From assembly GCA_002337385.1 (NCBI GenBank), contig DDFY01000030.1:40459-104458 (forward strand): a stretch of 64,000 nucleotides of DNA, given 5' to 3'. The notes beneath the pieces are model-generated. The model had not been told where the DNA came from, searched no databases, and was given only the letters and a program-made list of their open reading frames with translations. Of this stretch, positions 50,935-59,490 are shown one piece after another. Source of the DNA: Erythrobacter sp. UBA1916 (GTDB lineage: Bacteria > Pseudomonadota > Alphaproteobacteria > Sphingomonadales > Sphingomonadaceae). Made by a program: the position numbers and the translations under genes. How positions within the stretch are numbered: position 1 is the stretch's first letter; each line of letters begins with the position of its first letter.

Positions 50935-51696
50935 ATGATGCGCAGCGCATTGATTACCGGAGGCGCGCGGCGAATTGGCGCCGCCATCGCGCGGCGCTTC
51001 GGCGCGGCGGGCTGGCATGTGGTGGTGCACTATCGCCGCTCGCGCGCTGAGGCAGAGGCGCTGGCTGCCAGCCTGCCCAGCGCAAGCACCGTGCAATGCG
51101 ACCTTGCCGACGATGACGCCTGCATTGCCCTTGCCCGCTCGCTCGCAGGCGAACTTGGCGACTGGCGCGTGCTGGTCAACTCGGCAAGCCTGTTCGAATA
51201 CGACAGCCATCAGGCGCTTGACCCTGACGTATTCGCCCGCGCCATGGCCGTAAACACGCGCGCGCAGGTTCAGCTGGCCAGCGCCTTCTTCGCCCATGCC
51301 CGGTCAGGCAAAGGGCGGCGGTTGATCCAGGTGACTGACCAGAAGCTGGCCAACATCAACCCTGATTTCTTCAGCTATACCATGAGCAAATGCGCCGCCG
51401 ATGGAGCCGCACGGATGCTGGCGAAGGCGGTGGCACCGGGTGACCGGGTCTATCGGCTTGCGCCCGGCGCAATCCTCGCCAGCCACGATCAGACCGACGG
51501 CGAAGCCGAAAGATCGCACCGGCTCAACCTGCTCAAACGGCGCACCCATGCGAGCGAAGTTGCCGATGCAGCGCTGTTCATGGCCGAAGGGCAGCTTGCC
51601 AACGGACAGGCACTATTCGTGGATTCAGGACAACACATGCTTTGTCAAAACCGCGATGTGATTTACCTTGCCCGCGAGGAGAGCCAAACGGCATGA
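50935..51696 (+). CDS. SDR oxidoreductase of the pteridine-reductase/FolM type
   Basis: 253 residues. The NADPH motif is ALITGGARRIGAAIARRF, with the TGxxxRxG form (TGGARRIG) used by pteridine reductase and FolM, then YRRSRAEAEAL, VLVNSASLFE and the catalytic Y in FFSYTMSKCA. It probably reduces a dihydropterin. Its stop overlaps a cytochrome b gene, which overlaps a molybdoenzyme gene, so a pterin-linked redox module is suggested (inference). Two adjacent ATGs (50935, 50938) are possible starts and neither has a strong ribosome site. Confidence 0.8.
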   Translation: MMRSALITGGARRIGAAIARRFGAAGWHVVVHYRRSRAEAEALAASLPSASTVQCDLADDDACIALARSLAGELGDWRVLVNSASLFEYDSHQALDPDVFARAMAVNTRAQVQLASAFFAHARSGKGRRLIQVTDQKLANINPDFFSYTMSKCAADGAARMLAKAVAPGDRVYRLAPGAILASHDQTDGEAERSHRLNLLKRRTHASEVADAALFMAEGQLANGQALFVDSGQHMLCQNRDVIYLAREESQTA

Positions 51697-52385
51697 CCAA
51701 ACTAGGCAAAGTCAAGCTGCCCAAGCGCCACCTGCTGTCGACCCGCCTGTGGCACTGGATCAACGCGGTCAGTGTCATCATCCTGTTCATGAGCGGGCTG
51801 ACCATCTCCAATGCCCACCGCCGCCTCTATTGGGGCGACTGGGGCTTCGAGACCGCTCAGGCATGGTTCGTCGCGCCGATGTTTCCCGGCTGGGCGACGA
51901 TCCCCACCCGCTACAGCCTCGCCATCGCGCGCGATTATCACATCGTTTTCGCGCTGGTGTTCGGCTTTTCGCTGCTCGCCTTCATGCTGATCTCACTGTT
52001 TAACGGGCACATGACGCGCGACCTGTTCGCCCGCGCCCGCGAGTGGTCGCCTGCCCACATCTGGCTCGATTTTAAAGAGCATCTGAAGTTCAACTTCGAG
52101 CCGGTCGAGGGCAAGTACAATATCCTCCAGAAGATTGCCTATGGCGGGGTGGTGTTCGTGCTGCTGCCGCTGATGATCTTCACCGGCATGGCGATGAGCC
52201 CGGGGCAAGAGGCAGCCTGGCCCTGGCTGACCGAGATGTTCGGCGGACGGCAAAGCGCGCGCTCGATCCACTTCATCTGCGCCTTTGCCCTGTGCGCGTT
52301 CCTGATCATGCATGTGCTGCTGGTGCTCGTTTCAGGACCGTTCAGGCAGATGCGCGATATGATTACCGGAGGGCGCGAACAATGA
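51693..52385 (+). CDS. Cytochrome b/b6-like membrane subunit
   Basis: 230 residues. Four membrane helices (about 21-38, 78-102, 148-167, 193-216) with histidines placed for haem b: RLWHWINAV, DYHIVFALV, SARSIHFICAF and IMHVLLVLVSG. This is the cytochrome b561/YedZ-like fold that hands quinol electrons to a periplasmic molybdoenzyme. ATGA overlap with the SDR gene upstream and with the molybdoenzyme gene downstream shows one operon. Confidence 0.85.
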   Translation: MTKLGKVKLPKRHLLSTRLWHWINAVSVIILFMSGLTISNAHRRLYWGDWGFETAQAWFVAPMFPGWATIPTRYSLAIARDYHIVFALVFGFSLLAFMLISLFNGHMTRDLFARAREWSPAHIWLDFKEHLKFNFEPVEGKYNILQKIAYGGVVFVLLPLMIFTGMAMSPGQEAAWPWLTEMFGGRQSARSIHFICAFALCAFLIMHVLLVLVSGPFRQMRDMITGGREQ

Positions 52386-53125
52386 AGCGGCGCAATGTTC
52401 TGGTCGGCGCGATGGCGGCCATGGTCTCGGCCTGTGACAAGGTCAGCGAAACCTCGGTGTTCCGCAGTCTCGTCGATGGTGCACAAAACTGGCACCGCGG
52501 GCTGCACCGCTCGCTCGGCTTCGGGCGGATCGAAATGGCGCCGGAGTACACGAAGAGCGATATCTCGCCGTTCTTCCGCGGCAACGGAAGCCGCGATGTC
52601 GACACCGACGCCTACCGCGCATCCGAGGCCGAGGGCTTCGCCAACTGGCAGCTCGCCGTCACCGGGTTGGTCGACAAGGACCTCAGCCTTTCGCTCGCGG
52701 ACATCCATGCCCTGCCCCAGCGCACCCAGATCACCCGGCACGACTGCGTCGAGGGATGGAGCGCGATCGGCCAGTGGACCGGCCCGCAACTTTCCGAAGT
52801 GCTTGATCAGGCCGGCGTGAAGGACGGCGCGCGATACGTCGTGTTCCATTGCGCCGATACGCTCGGCGGCTCCAAATACTACGAGAGCATCGACCTGGAC
52901 GATGCCTATCACCCGCAGACCATTATCGCCCACGAACTCAACGGCGAACCGCTGCCGGTGCTCAATGGCGCGCCCCTGCGAATGCGGATCGAGCGGCAGC
53001 TCGGCTACAAGCAGGCCAAGTACCTGACCGGCATCGAGCTGGTCGATAGCCTCAAGCCAATCGCGGGCGGCGAAGGCGGCTACTGGGAAGATCGCGCGGG
53101 CTATCAGTGGTACGCAGGGATCTAG
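52382..53125 (+). CDS. YedY/MsrP-like molybdopterin oxidoreductase, exported
   Basis: 247 residues. The N-terminus MKRRNVLVGAMAAMVSAC has twin arginines and a cysteine in lipobox position, so it is probably exported by Tat, perhaps as a lipoprotein. The sulfite-oxidase/MsrP molybdopterin fold shows the Mo ligand C122 in TRHDCVEGWSAIGQWTG and ADTLGGSKYYESIDL, later GAPLRMRIERQLGYKQAKY. Members repair methionine sulfoxide or reduce other sulfoxides, taking electrons from the cytochrome b made by the preceding gene. It lacks an obvious partner for cofactor insertion in the window. Confidence 0.88.
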   Translation: MKRRNVLVGAMAAMVSACDKVSETSVFRSLVDGAQNWHRGLHRSLGFGRIEMAPEYTKSDISPFFRGNGSRDVDTDAYRASEAEGFANWQLAVTGLVDKDLSLSLADIHALPQRTQITRHDCVEGWSAIGQWTGPQLSEVLDQAGVKDGARYVVFHCADTLGGSKYYESIDLDDAYHPQTIIAHELNGEPLPVLNGAPLRMRIERQLGYKQAKYLTGIELVDSLKPIAGGEGGYWEDRAGYQWYAGI

Positions 53126-53245
53126 CCCCCGAGAGCTCCGATCCGGCCCCACCGCCCCCGACGCATTCCTACCGCGTGATTGACTTGCTGCGGCTCGGCC
53201 CGCACACAGCCTTCCAACGGGACTGATAGAAAGGGACGCGCGCCC

Positions 53246-54571
53246 ATGTGGCTGCTCGACAAAATGCTGACCAAACTGATCCGGGCGGGCAAGCTCGTGA
53301 TCACCGACTACGACGGCAAGGTTTACGAATATGGCCCCGGCGGTCCGGTGCCCGATGGCAGCGGTGGCACCTATGACCAGCCAGTCCGCATTCGCCTGAC
53401 CGACAAGAAGGCCTCAGGCCATATCGCGCGCTATCCGCAGGTCGGCGCGGGCGAGGCCTTCATGTGGGGCTGGCTCCACGTGGAAGAGCCTTACGATATC
53501 CGCGACATGATCCTCTACGTGACGGGTCAGGCCAAGGTCCACGGCGACCGTGCCTTGCAGCCGCAAGGGCCGATGAAGCGCCTGATCCAGAAGACCGCGG
53601 CCAAGGTCGATTCGATCAACCTCAAGAGCAAGGCGCGCAAGAACGCCGAGCACACCTACAACCTCACCCGCCGCCTCTATGAGCTGTTCCTCGACGAGGA
53701 CCGGCAGTACACCATGGGCTATCACCGCACGACCGATGTCAGCCTGGAGAAGGCCCAGCTCGACAAGAAAGCGCTGATCGCGGGCAAGATGTACATGCAG
53801 AAGGCGCGCGAGATGGATCGCCCGATGCGTGTGCTCGATATCGGTTGTGGCTGGGGCGGCCTCGCGCTCTACCTCAACAAGCACTATGGCTGCGAAGTGC
53901 TCGGCGTGGCGCTCGCGCCCGACCAGATAGCTTTCTGCAAGGAACGCGCGAAGCAGGCCGGGGTCGAGGACAAGGTCAAGTTCAAGCTGATGGACTACCG
54001 CGACGTGGAAGGCACGTTTGACCGCATCAGCTCGGTCGGCCTGCTCGAACACGTCGGCACCCCGCATTACCCTGAGTTCATGGAGCACACCCACCGGCTG
54101 CTGGCCGATGACGGCGTGATGTTCTCGCACTGCTGCGGCCGCGCGGGCCCTCCCGGCTTCACCGACGCCTGGACCCGCAAATACATCTTCCCCGGCGGCT
54201 ATATTCCCGCGCTTAGCGAACTCGTGACCGAGAGCGAGAAGGCCGGTTGGCAGGTGATGGACGTGGAGGCGATGCGCTTCCACTACTCGCACACGCTGGA
54301 GGAATGGTACAACCGCACCGTCCTCCACCGCGAGGAGATCACCGAGATGTATGACGAACAGTTCTACAAGATGTGGCTGTTCTATCTCGCGGGCGCGGAG
54401 CAGAGCTTCCGCAACGGCACGCTGGTCAACTGGCAGCTGCAATATGTGAAGGATCGCACTGCCGTGCCGATGATCCGCGACTACATGGAGGAAGAGGCTG
54501 CCCGCCTTCGCACCTCGGAAGATCCTCCGGTGTGGCACCTCGATCCGGCGCTTAAGCAAGCGGCAGAATAA
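53246..54571 (+). CDS. Cyclopropane-fatty-acyl-phospholipid synthase family protein
   Basis: 441 residues. An N-terminal lipid-handling region (about 1-150), then SAM-binding VLDIGCGWGGLALYLNK, DQIAFCKERAK, DRISSVGLLEHVGTPHYPEF and a C-terminal region with YNRTVLHREEITEMYDEQFYKMW, matching the CFA synthase/CMAS group. It methylenates double bonds of membrane phospholipids, stabilising membranes under acid or stationary-phase stress. AGAAAGGGACG precedes the ATG. A C-terminal hairpin-rich region follows. Confidence 0.9.
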   Translation: MWLLDKMLTKLIRAGKLVITDYDGKVYEYGPGGPVPDGSGGTYDQPVRIRLTDKKASGHIARYPQVGAGEAFMWGWLHVEEPYDIRDMILYVTGQAKVHGDRALQPQGPMKRLIQKTAAKVDSINLKSKARKNAEHTYNLTRRLYELFLDEDRQYTMGYHRTTDVSLEKAQLDKKALIAGKMYMQKAREMDRPMRVLDIGCGWGGLALYLNKHYGCEVLGVALAPDQIAFCKERAKQAGVEDKVKFKLMDYRDVEGTFDRISSVGLLEHVGTPHYPEFMEHTHRLLADDGVMFSHCCGRAGPPGFTDAWTRKYIFPGGYIPALSELVTESEKAGWQVMDVEAMRFHYSHTLEEWYNRTVLHREEITEMYDEQFYKMWLFYLAGAEQSFRNGTLVNWQLQYVKDRTAVPMIRDYMEEEAARLRTSEDPPVWHLDPALKQAAE

Positions 54572-54582
54572 GCCACCGCAAC

Positions 54583-54700
54583 CCTCCCCATGTGTGGGGA
54601 GGACTGGGAGGGGGCCGCGCCCTAACGCGCCGCGTGCCCCCGCCCCGCCTCTCGCCACTAGCGAGGGGCGAATTCCTTTTCCCGGATTGACGCGTTAGGG
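54583..54700. repeat. Structured intergenic element with nested inverted repeats
   Basis: Three pairings are visible: CCTCCCC-ATGTGT-GGGGAGG (54583-54602), CTCGC-CACTA-GCGAG (54651-54665) with outer CGCCC/GGGCG, and a perfect 10-base pair CCCTAACGCG / CGCGTTAGGG (54620-54629 with 54691-54700) closing over the middle one. The first may end the CFA synthase transcript. The style resembles palindromic extragenic repeats; no second copy was noticed in this window. Confidence 0.55.
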
Positions 54701-54708
54701 GCCCTGCA

Positions 54709-56040
54709 ATGACTGTTGCCCCGTCCCTCACCCGCCGCGCCATCTTCGCGCAGGCCTGGCCGATCATGCTTGGCCAGGCCTCGATCCCTTTCGTCGGTAT
54801 CGTCGATACCGCCGTGATCGGGCGCAGCGGCGATGCCGCCGCTCTGGCTGGCGTGGCACTGGGGGCAACGCTGATCGGCTTCGTATTCTGGTCCTTCGGG
54901 TTCCTGCGCATGGGCATGACCGGGCTCACCTCGCAGGCACAAGGCGCGGGCGAGCGCCGCGAGGTCGAGGCGCTGCTGCTGCGCGGGATCGCCATCGGCA
55001 TTGCGCTCGGCGTCGCGATCTTCGCGTTGCAAGTGCCGCTGGGTCATGCTGCACTGGCGCTGATGGCGGGCGGCGAGACCGTGAGCGCCGAGGCCGCCGC
55101 TTACATGCACGGTCGCTTCATGGGCGCGCCGGCCGCGCTGGCTGTCTATGCCCTCACCGGCTGGCTGTTCGGGCTGGGCCGCACACGCGATGCGCTCGCG
55201 CTGCAACTGGTGATGAACACTGCCAACGTAGGGTTCGACGTGTGGTTCGTCACCGGCCTTGGTTGGGGAGCCTTTGGCGTCGGTGCGGGCACGGCGCTCG
55301 CCGAGCTGGTGGCGCTGGTGACGGGTCTGGCGCTGGTGGGCCGTGATGGAGCAGGCACGGTGCTTGCCTTCTTCCGCCGCGCCACACGGTCGCAGGTGCT
55401 CGATCCGGCACGCCTCAAGCAGCTGTTCGCGGTCAACCGCGACATCATGATCCGCACCATCTCGCTGTTGCTGCTTTTCGTCTGGTTTGCCAATGCCGGG
55501 GCCCGGCTCGGGGCCGCGGCGCTGGCGGCGAACCACGTTCTGCTACAGTTCATCACTGTTTCCGCCTGCGTACTCGACGCCTTCGCCTTCACCGCCGAGG
55601 CGCGGATCGGCCATGCCGTTGGCGGACGGTCGCGGACGGACTTTGCGCGCGCGATCCGGCTGACGGGCGAGTTCTCGCTGCTGGCAGGTGTGTTGCTGTC
55701 GGCGCTGTTCCTGCTGGGCGGCGGCGCGGTGATCGACTTCCTCACCACCGACCCGCAGGTCCGTGAGGTGGCGCACCGTTTCCTGCCCTTCGCCGCGCTG
55801 ATCCCGCTCATCGGAATGCCGAGCTGGCTGCTCGACGGGGTCTTCATCGGCGCGACGCAAGGGCGCGCACTGCGCAATGCGGCGATGTTTGCGACACTTG
55901 CCTACATCGCGCTTGATCTGGCACTGCGCAGCGAGGGCCAGCTTGGCCTTTGGATCGCTTTTTGCGCCAGTTATGTGTTCCGCGCCGTGGCGCTTGGCTG
56001 GCAACTTCCGCGCCTCTCGCGCACAATCGGCCACGCCTGA
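54709..56040 (+). CDS. MATE family efflux transporter
   Basis: 443 residues, about 12 membrane helices in two homologous halves (e.g. GQASIPFVGIVDTAVIGRSGDAAALAGVALGATL in the first, LAANHVLLQFITVSACVLDAFAFTAEARIGHAVG in the second), the MATE pattern. It expels drugs or metabolites in exchange for sodium or protons. The start has no clear ribosome site but is fixed by homology. It precedes argG by 65 bases on the same strand, which may or may not be one unit. Confidence 0.88.
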   Translation: MTVAPSLTRRAIFAQAWPIMLGQASIPFVGIVDTAVIGRSGDAAALAGVALGATLIGFVFWSFGFLRMGMTGLTSQAQGAGERREVEALLLRGIAIGIALGVAIFALQVPLGHAALALMAGGETVSAEAAAYMHGRFMGAPAALAVYALTGWLFGLGRTRDALALQLVMNTANVGFDVWFVTGLGWGAFGVGAGTALAELVALVTGLALVGRDGAGTVLAFFRRATRSQVLDPARLKQLFAVNRDIMIRTISLLLLFVWFANAGARLGAAALAANHVLLQFITVSACVLDAFAFTAEARIGHAVGGRSRTDFARAIRLTGEFSLLAGVLLSALFLLGGGAVIDFLTTDPQVREVAHRFLPFAALIPLIGMPSWLLDGVFIGATQGRALRNAAMFATLAYIALDLALRSEGQLGLWIAFCASYVFRAVALGWQLPRLSRTIGHA

Positions 56041-56105
56041 CATTGCGGCGCTTGCCGCTTGCTGTTAGGCGCGCGCGAAATTCAGCCTTTGGAGTCTCTG
56101 TCGCA

Positions 56106-57323
56106 ATGTCCGAAATCAAGCGCGTCGTCCTTGCCTATTCGGGTGGTCTCGATACCTCGGTGATCGCCAAGTGGCTCGAGGTTGAGCGCGGGCTCGAAGT
56201 CGTCACCTTCACCGCCGACCTTGGTCAGGGTGAAGAGATCGAACCCGCGCGCGAGAAGGCCCGCGCGATGGGCATTCCCGACAAGCACATCTTCATCGAA
56301 GACCTGCGCGAAGAGTTCGTGCGCGACTTCGTGTTCCCGATGATGCGCGCCAACGCCCGCTATGAGGGCGACTATCTGCTCGGCACCTCGATCGCGCGTC
56401 CGCTGATCTCCAAGCGTCTGGTCGAGATCGCCCATGCCACCGGCGCCGACGCCGTCGCGCATGGCGCAACCGGCAAGGGCAACGATCAGGTCCGCTTCGA
56501 GCTGTCTGCCTATGCGCTCGATCCGGACATCAAGGTCATCGCCCCGTGGCGCGACTGGGACCTCGCGAGCCGCACCGCGCTGATCGCCTGGGCCGAGGCG
56601 CACCAGATCGCCGTGCCCAAGGACAAGCGCGGCGACAGCCCGTTCTCGACCGACGCCAACCTCCTGCATACCTCGTCCGAAGGCAAGGTGCTGGAAGATC
56701 CGTGGGAAGAGACCCCCGACTACGTCTATTCGCGGACCGACCACCCCGAGGCCGCGCCCGACACCCCTGAGTACATCACCATCGACTTCGAGCAGGGCGA
56801 CGGCGTTGCGCTCAACGGCGAGGCGATGAGCCCGGCCACGCTGCTGGCCGCGCTGAATGACCTTGGCCGCAAGCACGGCATTGGCCGCCTCGATCTGGTC
56901 GAGAACCGCTTCGTCGGCATGAAGAGCCGCGGCATGTACGAGACACCGGGCGGCGAGATCTACGCCCGCGCCCATCGCGGGATCGAGCAGATCACGCTCG
57001 ACCGGGGCGCTGCTCACCTCAAGGACGAGCTGATGCCCAAGTATGCCGAGCTGATCTACAACGGCTTCTGGTTCAGCCCCGAACGCGAGATGCTGCAGGC
57101 GGCGATCGACCTCAGCCAGCAGAAGGTCAGCGGCACGGTGCGGCTGAAGCTGTACAAGGGCAATGCCATGGTCGTCGGCCGCAAGTCGCCAAACTCGCTC
57201 TATTCGGAGGCGCATGTGACCTTCGAGGACGACGCCGGTGCCTACGACCAGAAGGACGCCGCAGGCTTCATCAAGCTCAACGCCCTGCGCCTGCGCCTGC
57301 TGGCCCAGCGCGACCGGAGCTAA
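56106..57323 (+). CDS. argG: Argininosuccinate synthase
   Basis: 405 residues. ATP P-loop AYSGGLDTSVIAKWL (residues 9-23), citrulline/aspartate contacts in HGATGKGNDQVRFEL, and SPFSTDANLLHTSSEGKVLEDP, all family signatures. It joins citrulline to aspartate with ATP in arginine synthesis. The start ATG is preceded by TTTGGAGTCTC, a good ribosome site. Stands as a single gene here, with no argH alongside. Confidence 0.97.
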   Translation: MSEIKRVVLAYSGGLDTSVIAKWLEVERGLEVVTFTADLGQGEEIEPAREKARAMGIPDKHIFIEDLREEFVRDFVFPMMRANARYEGDYLLGTSIARPLISKRLVEIAHATGADAVAHGATGKGNDQVRFELSAYALDPDIKVIAPWRDWDLASRTALIAWAEAHQIAVPKDKRGDSPFSTDANLLHTSSEGKVLEDPWEETPDYVYSRTDHPEAAPDTPEYITIDFEQGDGVALNGEAMSPATLLAALNDLGRKHGIGRLDLVENRFVGMKSRGMYETPGGEIYARAHRGIEQITLDRGAAHLKDELMPKYAELIYNGFWFSPEREMLQAAIDLSQQKVSGTVRLKLYKGNAMVVGRKSPNSLYSEAHVTFEDDAGAYDQKDAAGFIKLNALRLRLLAQRDRS

Positions 57324-57569
57324 GCCCACGAGCATGCGTGGTTGGGCCAAGGTGTTGATCGTAATGCCTTTCCCAACCGCGACTCGCCACGCACACTGAA
57401 TTCGGCGCGATTGAGCCCGCAACGGCCCCTTCCGCGCTCCGACTCCCTGTTCAAAGCTCCTCGCTTCACCGCAATTGCCGCCCCCTTCACGACGAACCGC
57501 CCCGTGCGAGCGACCAGCCGAGGAACCGAGGGTGGGAAGCCGCCTCTTACCCCCGTAAAGGCGCTCGCC

Positions 57570-58151
57570 ATGAACGGACACGATCCCAAGCGCACTTCGC
57601 GCCGGACGCTGGCTCTCATCTGCGCCGCCGTAAGCCTTGCCACCACGCTTGGCATGGTCGGCGCAGGCCATGCCGAAACGCAGCTCGAAACGGCCGCGTT
57701 GGTCGCCCCGCGTGCCGCTGCCAGCCCCGTGTTCACCCCCAGCGAGCAGGCCCGCTTCGTCGAAGCCTTCGCCCCTTATGCCGACCCGGCCGACCCGCTT
57801 GACCAACCCGGCGCCGTCGACATCACCGCCATCACCCCCGCCGAGCCCGAAGCCACCCCACTCGGCAGCGGCGTCGCCTCCTACTACGGCCGCCGCTTCA
57901 ACGGTCGGCGCACCGCCAACGGCGAAGCCTTCGACATGACCGCGCTCACCGCCGCGCACAAGACGCTCCCCTTCGGCACCCGCGTGCGCGTCACCTACCC
58001 GCGCACGGGCCGCAGCGTGATCGTGCGCATCAACGACCGCGGGCCCTATGCCCATGGCCGCCTGATCGACCTCTCGCGCGCCGCCGCCGAGGAGATCGGC
58101 CTCGTCGCGCAGGGCCACGGCACGGTCGAACTCGAAGCGCTCTCCAGCTAG
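57570..58151 (+). CDS. rlpA: RlpA-like septal ring protein / lytic transglycosylase
   Basis: 193 residues. N-terminal basic and hydrophobic signal (RRTLALICAAVSLATTLGMVG, mature from about residue 35), a low-complexity linker (to about 97), and a double-psi beta-barrel with ASYYGRRFNGRRTANGEAFD, AHKTLPFGTRVRVT and INDRGPYAHGRLIDLSRAAAEEIGL, the RlpA signature with catalytic aspartate in NDRGPY. No SPOR domain is present. It cleaves denuded glycan at septa in the known family. 246 bases separate it from argG with no gene seen between. Confidence 0.88.
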   Translation: MNGHDPKRTSRRTLALICAAVSLATTLGMVGAGHAETQLETAALVAPRAAASPVFTPSEQARFVEAFAPYADPADPLDQPGAVDITAITPAEPEATPLGSGVASYYGRRFNGRRTANGEAFDMTALTAAHKTLPFGTRVRVTYPRTGRSVIVRINDRGPYAHGRLIDLSRAAAEEIGLVAQGHGTVELEALSS

Positions 58152-58161
58152 GCAACGACGA

Positions 58162-59148
58162 CTAGGCTTCGGCCAGCGCCTCGTCCGCCTCCTCGGGCGT
58201 CAGCTCCCACCAGCGCGGCACCCCCGCCTCGAACGCATGCAGCTGCGCCATCTCCAGCGCGCCGGTGCGATCGCCCTCGGGGCATAGCTGGAACGGCAAG
58301 GCCGCCCCCTCGGGCCGCGCCTCCTCCATCCGCTCCAGCCGGTTGCCCAGCCACTGACAGTCCGCTTGCGTCAGCCTGACACCCGGCTCGGTCTCGGCAT
58401 CGATGCAGAAGCCGCCACAGTCCTCGCACGGCATCCTGGGGCAAGGTGTGACAGGTGTGACAGGGTCCTGGACAGATACCTCCCCCGCGCTCTTGTCCGC
58501 CGCCCGCTCCTCCTGCGCCTTCCGCAAGGCCCGCTCGGCCTGACGCTCCGCAAAGCCCGCCGGATCGCGCACCAGCTCGCGCGCGTCCTGCGCCTGCCGC
58601 AAAGCCTCGGGCGCGACACTGTCGGGCAGCGCCTCGCCCGCCTCCCCGGCCCCCTCTTCCGCGCGGCGCAGCGCCTCGATCTGATCGTCCAGCTGCGGGA
58701 GCGTGGCGGCAAGGTCGAGCCGCTCGGCCGCCTTGTCCAGCCTTGCGAGGTGCGCGAGCAGCAGGCGGCTGTCGAAATGCCGCCGCCGCGCCACCTCCTC
58801 GCCGTGGTAGTACACCGCCTCCTCCACCCCGTTGATGGCGCGCTCGGCCAGCTCGGTCTCGGCGACGGTGCGCGCGGCGAGCAGCGCCGCATCCCACGCC
58901 CGCGCAAACCCGGGCGAGCGCCGCCGCGTGCGATAAGCGGTCTGCCGCGCGACCCCGGCGCGCTGGCAGGCGATGGCGACCGAGCCCATGGTCATCAGGC
59001 TTTCGAGAAAGTCCGCCATCCTTGCGGGCGTCAGCGCGACCTGCTGGCCATTGGCTGTGCGCGCGATCTTCGGGTTGTCGGGATCGGCGAAGACGTGAGG
59101 GTCAAGCTGGGCGAGCTGGAGCGGGGTGAGCTGGACGATGGAGGTCAT
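58162..59148 (-). CDS. Phage terminase small-subunit-like protein with HTH
   Basis: 328 residues. Residues about 30-75 form a helix-turn-helix (MADFLESLMTMGSVAIACQRAGVARQTAYRTRRRS, cited as a segment) followed by a helical region (FARAWDAALLAARTVAETELAERAINGVEEAVYY) seen in terminase small-subunit-like and related HTH proteins of sphingomonads. The C-terminal half is charged and low-complexity, with a CxxxxCxxCGGFC cysteine cluster (about residues 238-250). True phage packaging is not established and no other phage gene is adjacent. The start is ATG 59148, which overlaps the stop of the upstream small gene as ATGA. Confidence 0.65.
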   Translation of the reverse strand: MTSIVQLTPLQLAQLDPHVFADPDNPKIARTANGQQVALTPARMADFLESLMTMGSVAIACQRAGVARQTAYRTRRRSPGFARAWDAALLAARTVAETELAERAINGVEEAVYYHGEEVARRRHFDSRLLLAHLARLDKAAERLDLAATLPQLDDQIEALRRAEEGAGEAGEALPDSVAPEALRQAQDARELVRDPAGFAERQAERALRKAQEERAADKSAGEVSVQDPVTPVTPCPRMPCEDCGGFCIDAETEPGVRLTQADCQWLGNRLERMEEARPEGAALPFQLCPEGDRTGALEMAQLHAFEAGVPRWWELTPEEADEALAEA

Positions 59149-59339
59149 CGCGCGTCCTCCCGGTCCCACGGGAAGGCCAGCCTTGTGCTGGTGGTCTCGG
59201 ACGCTGCCGGACGCGGCTGGCCGATGCGGCCCGCTTCGACATGGGCGAGCCAGCGCTGGGCGTGCTCAAGCGCGGCGGTGTCGCCGGGAGCGGGGATCGG
59301 GAGTTTCTGGGTGGTGGGGACGTCGGGGCGTTTTGGCAT
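59145..59339 (-). CDS. Small hypothetical protein coupled to the terminase-like gene
   Basis: 64 residues: a Pro-rich N-terminus (MPKRPDVPTTQKLPIPAPGD) and a helix with ALEHAQRWLAHVEAGRIGQP. Family not recognised. Its stop overlaps the terminase-like start (ATGA), which supports it as a real gene of that pair. It is the last GC-rich gene before the AT-rich cassette. Confidence 0.6.
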   Translation of the reverse strand: MPKRPDVPTTQKLPIPAPGDTAALEHAQRWLAHVEAGRIGQPRPAASETTSTRLAFPWDREDAR

Positions 59340-59453
59340 GGGGACACCTCATGGTCTGCGCGTTTCGTGGACCGCCTTGGGGAAAGCGGGCGCGCAGTGA
59401 GGCATGTTTTGGGGTGTGTAGGAAAGTATATTAACGCGGGTCTAGTCGCGACT

Positions 59454-59465
59454 TGGTTGCAACCA
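59454..59465. promoter_or_regulatory. Palindrome in the promoter region of the HEPN-DGQHR cassette
   Basis: TGGTTGCAACCA is a perfect 12-base palindrome 26 bases before the cassette's first ATG. Nearby TTGCAA (59458-59463) and TATCAA (16 bases further) could be -35 and -10, so a bound regulator would sit on the promoter. The rest of 59340-59490 holds nothing else that I recognise. Confidence 0.4.
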
Positions 59466-59490
59466 CTCGCTGCTATGCTATCAATCTCAT

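Noticed and set aside
56082..58118. A 678-codon open frame on the minus strand opposite argG and rlpA.
   Set aside because: Antisense shadow of real genes, with no domain pattern.
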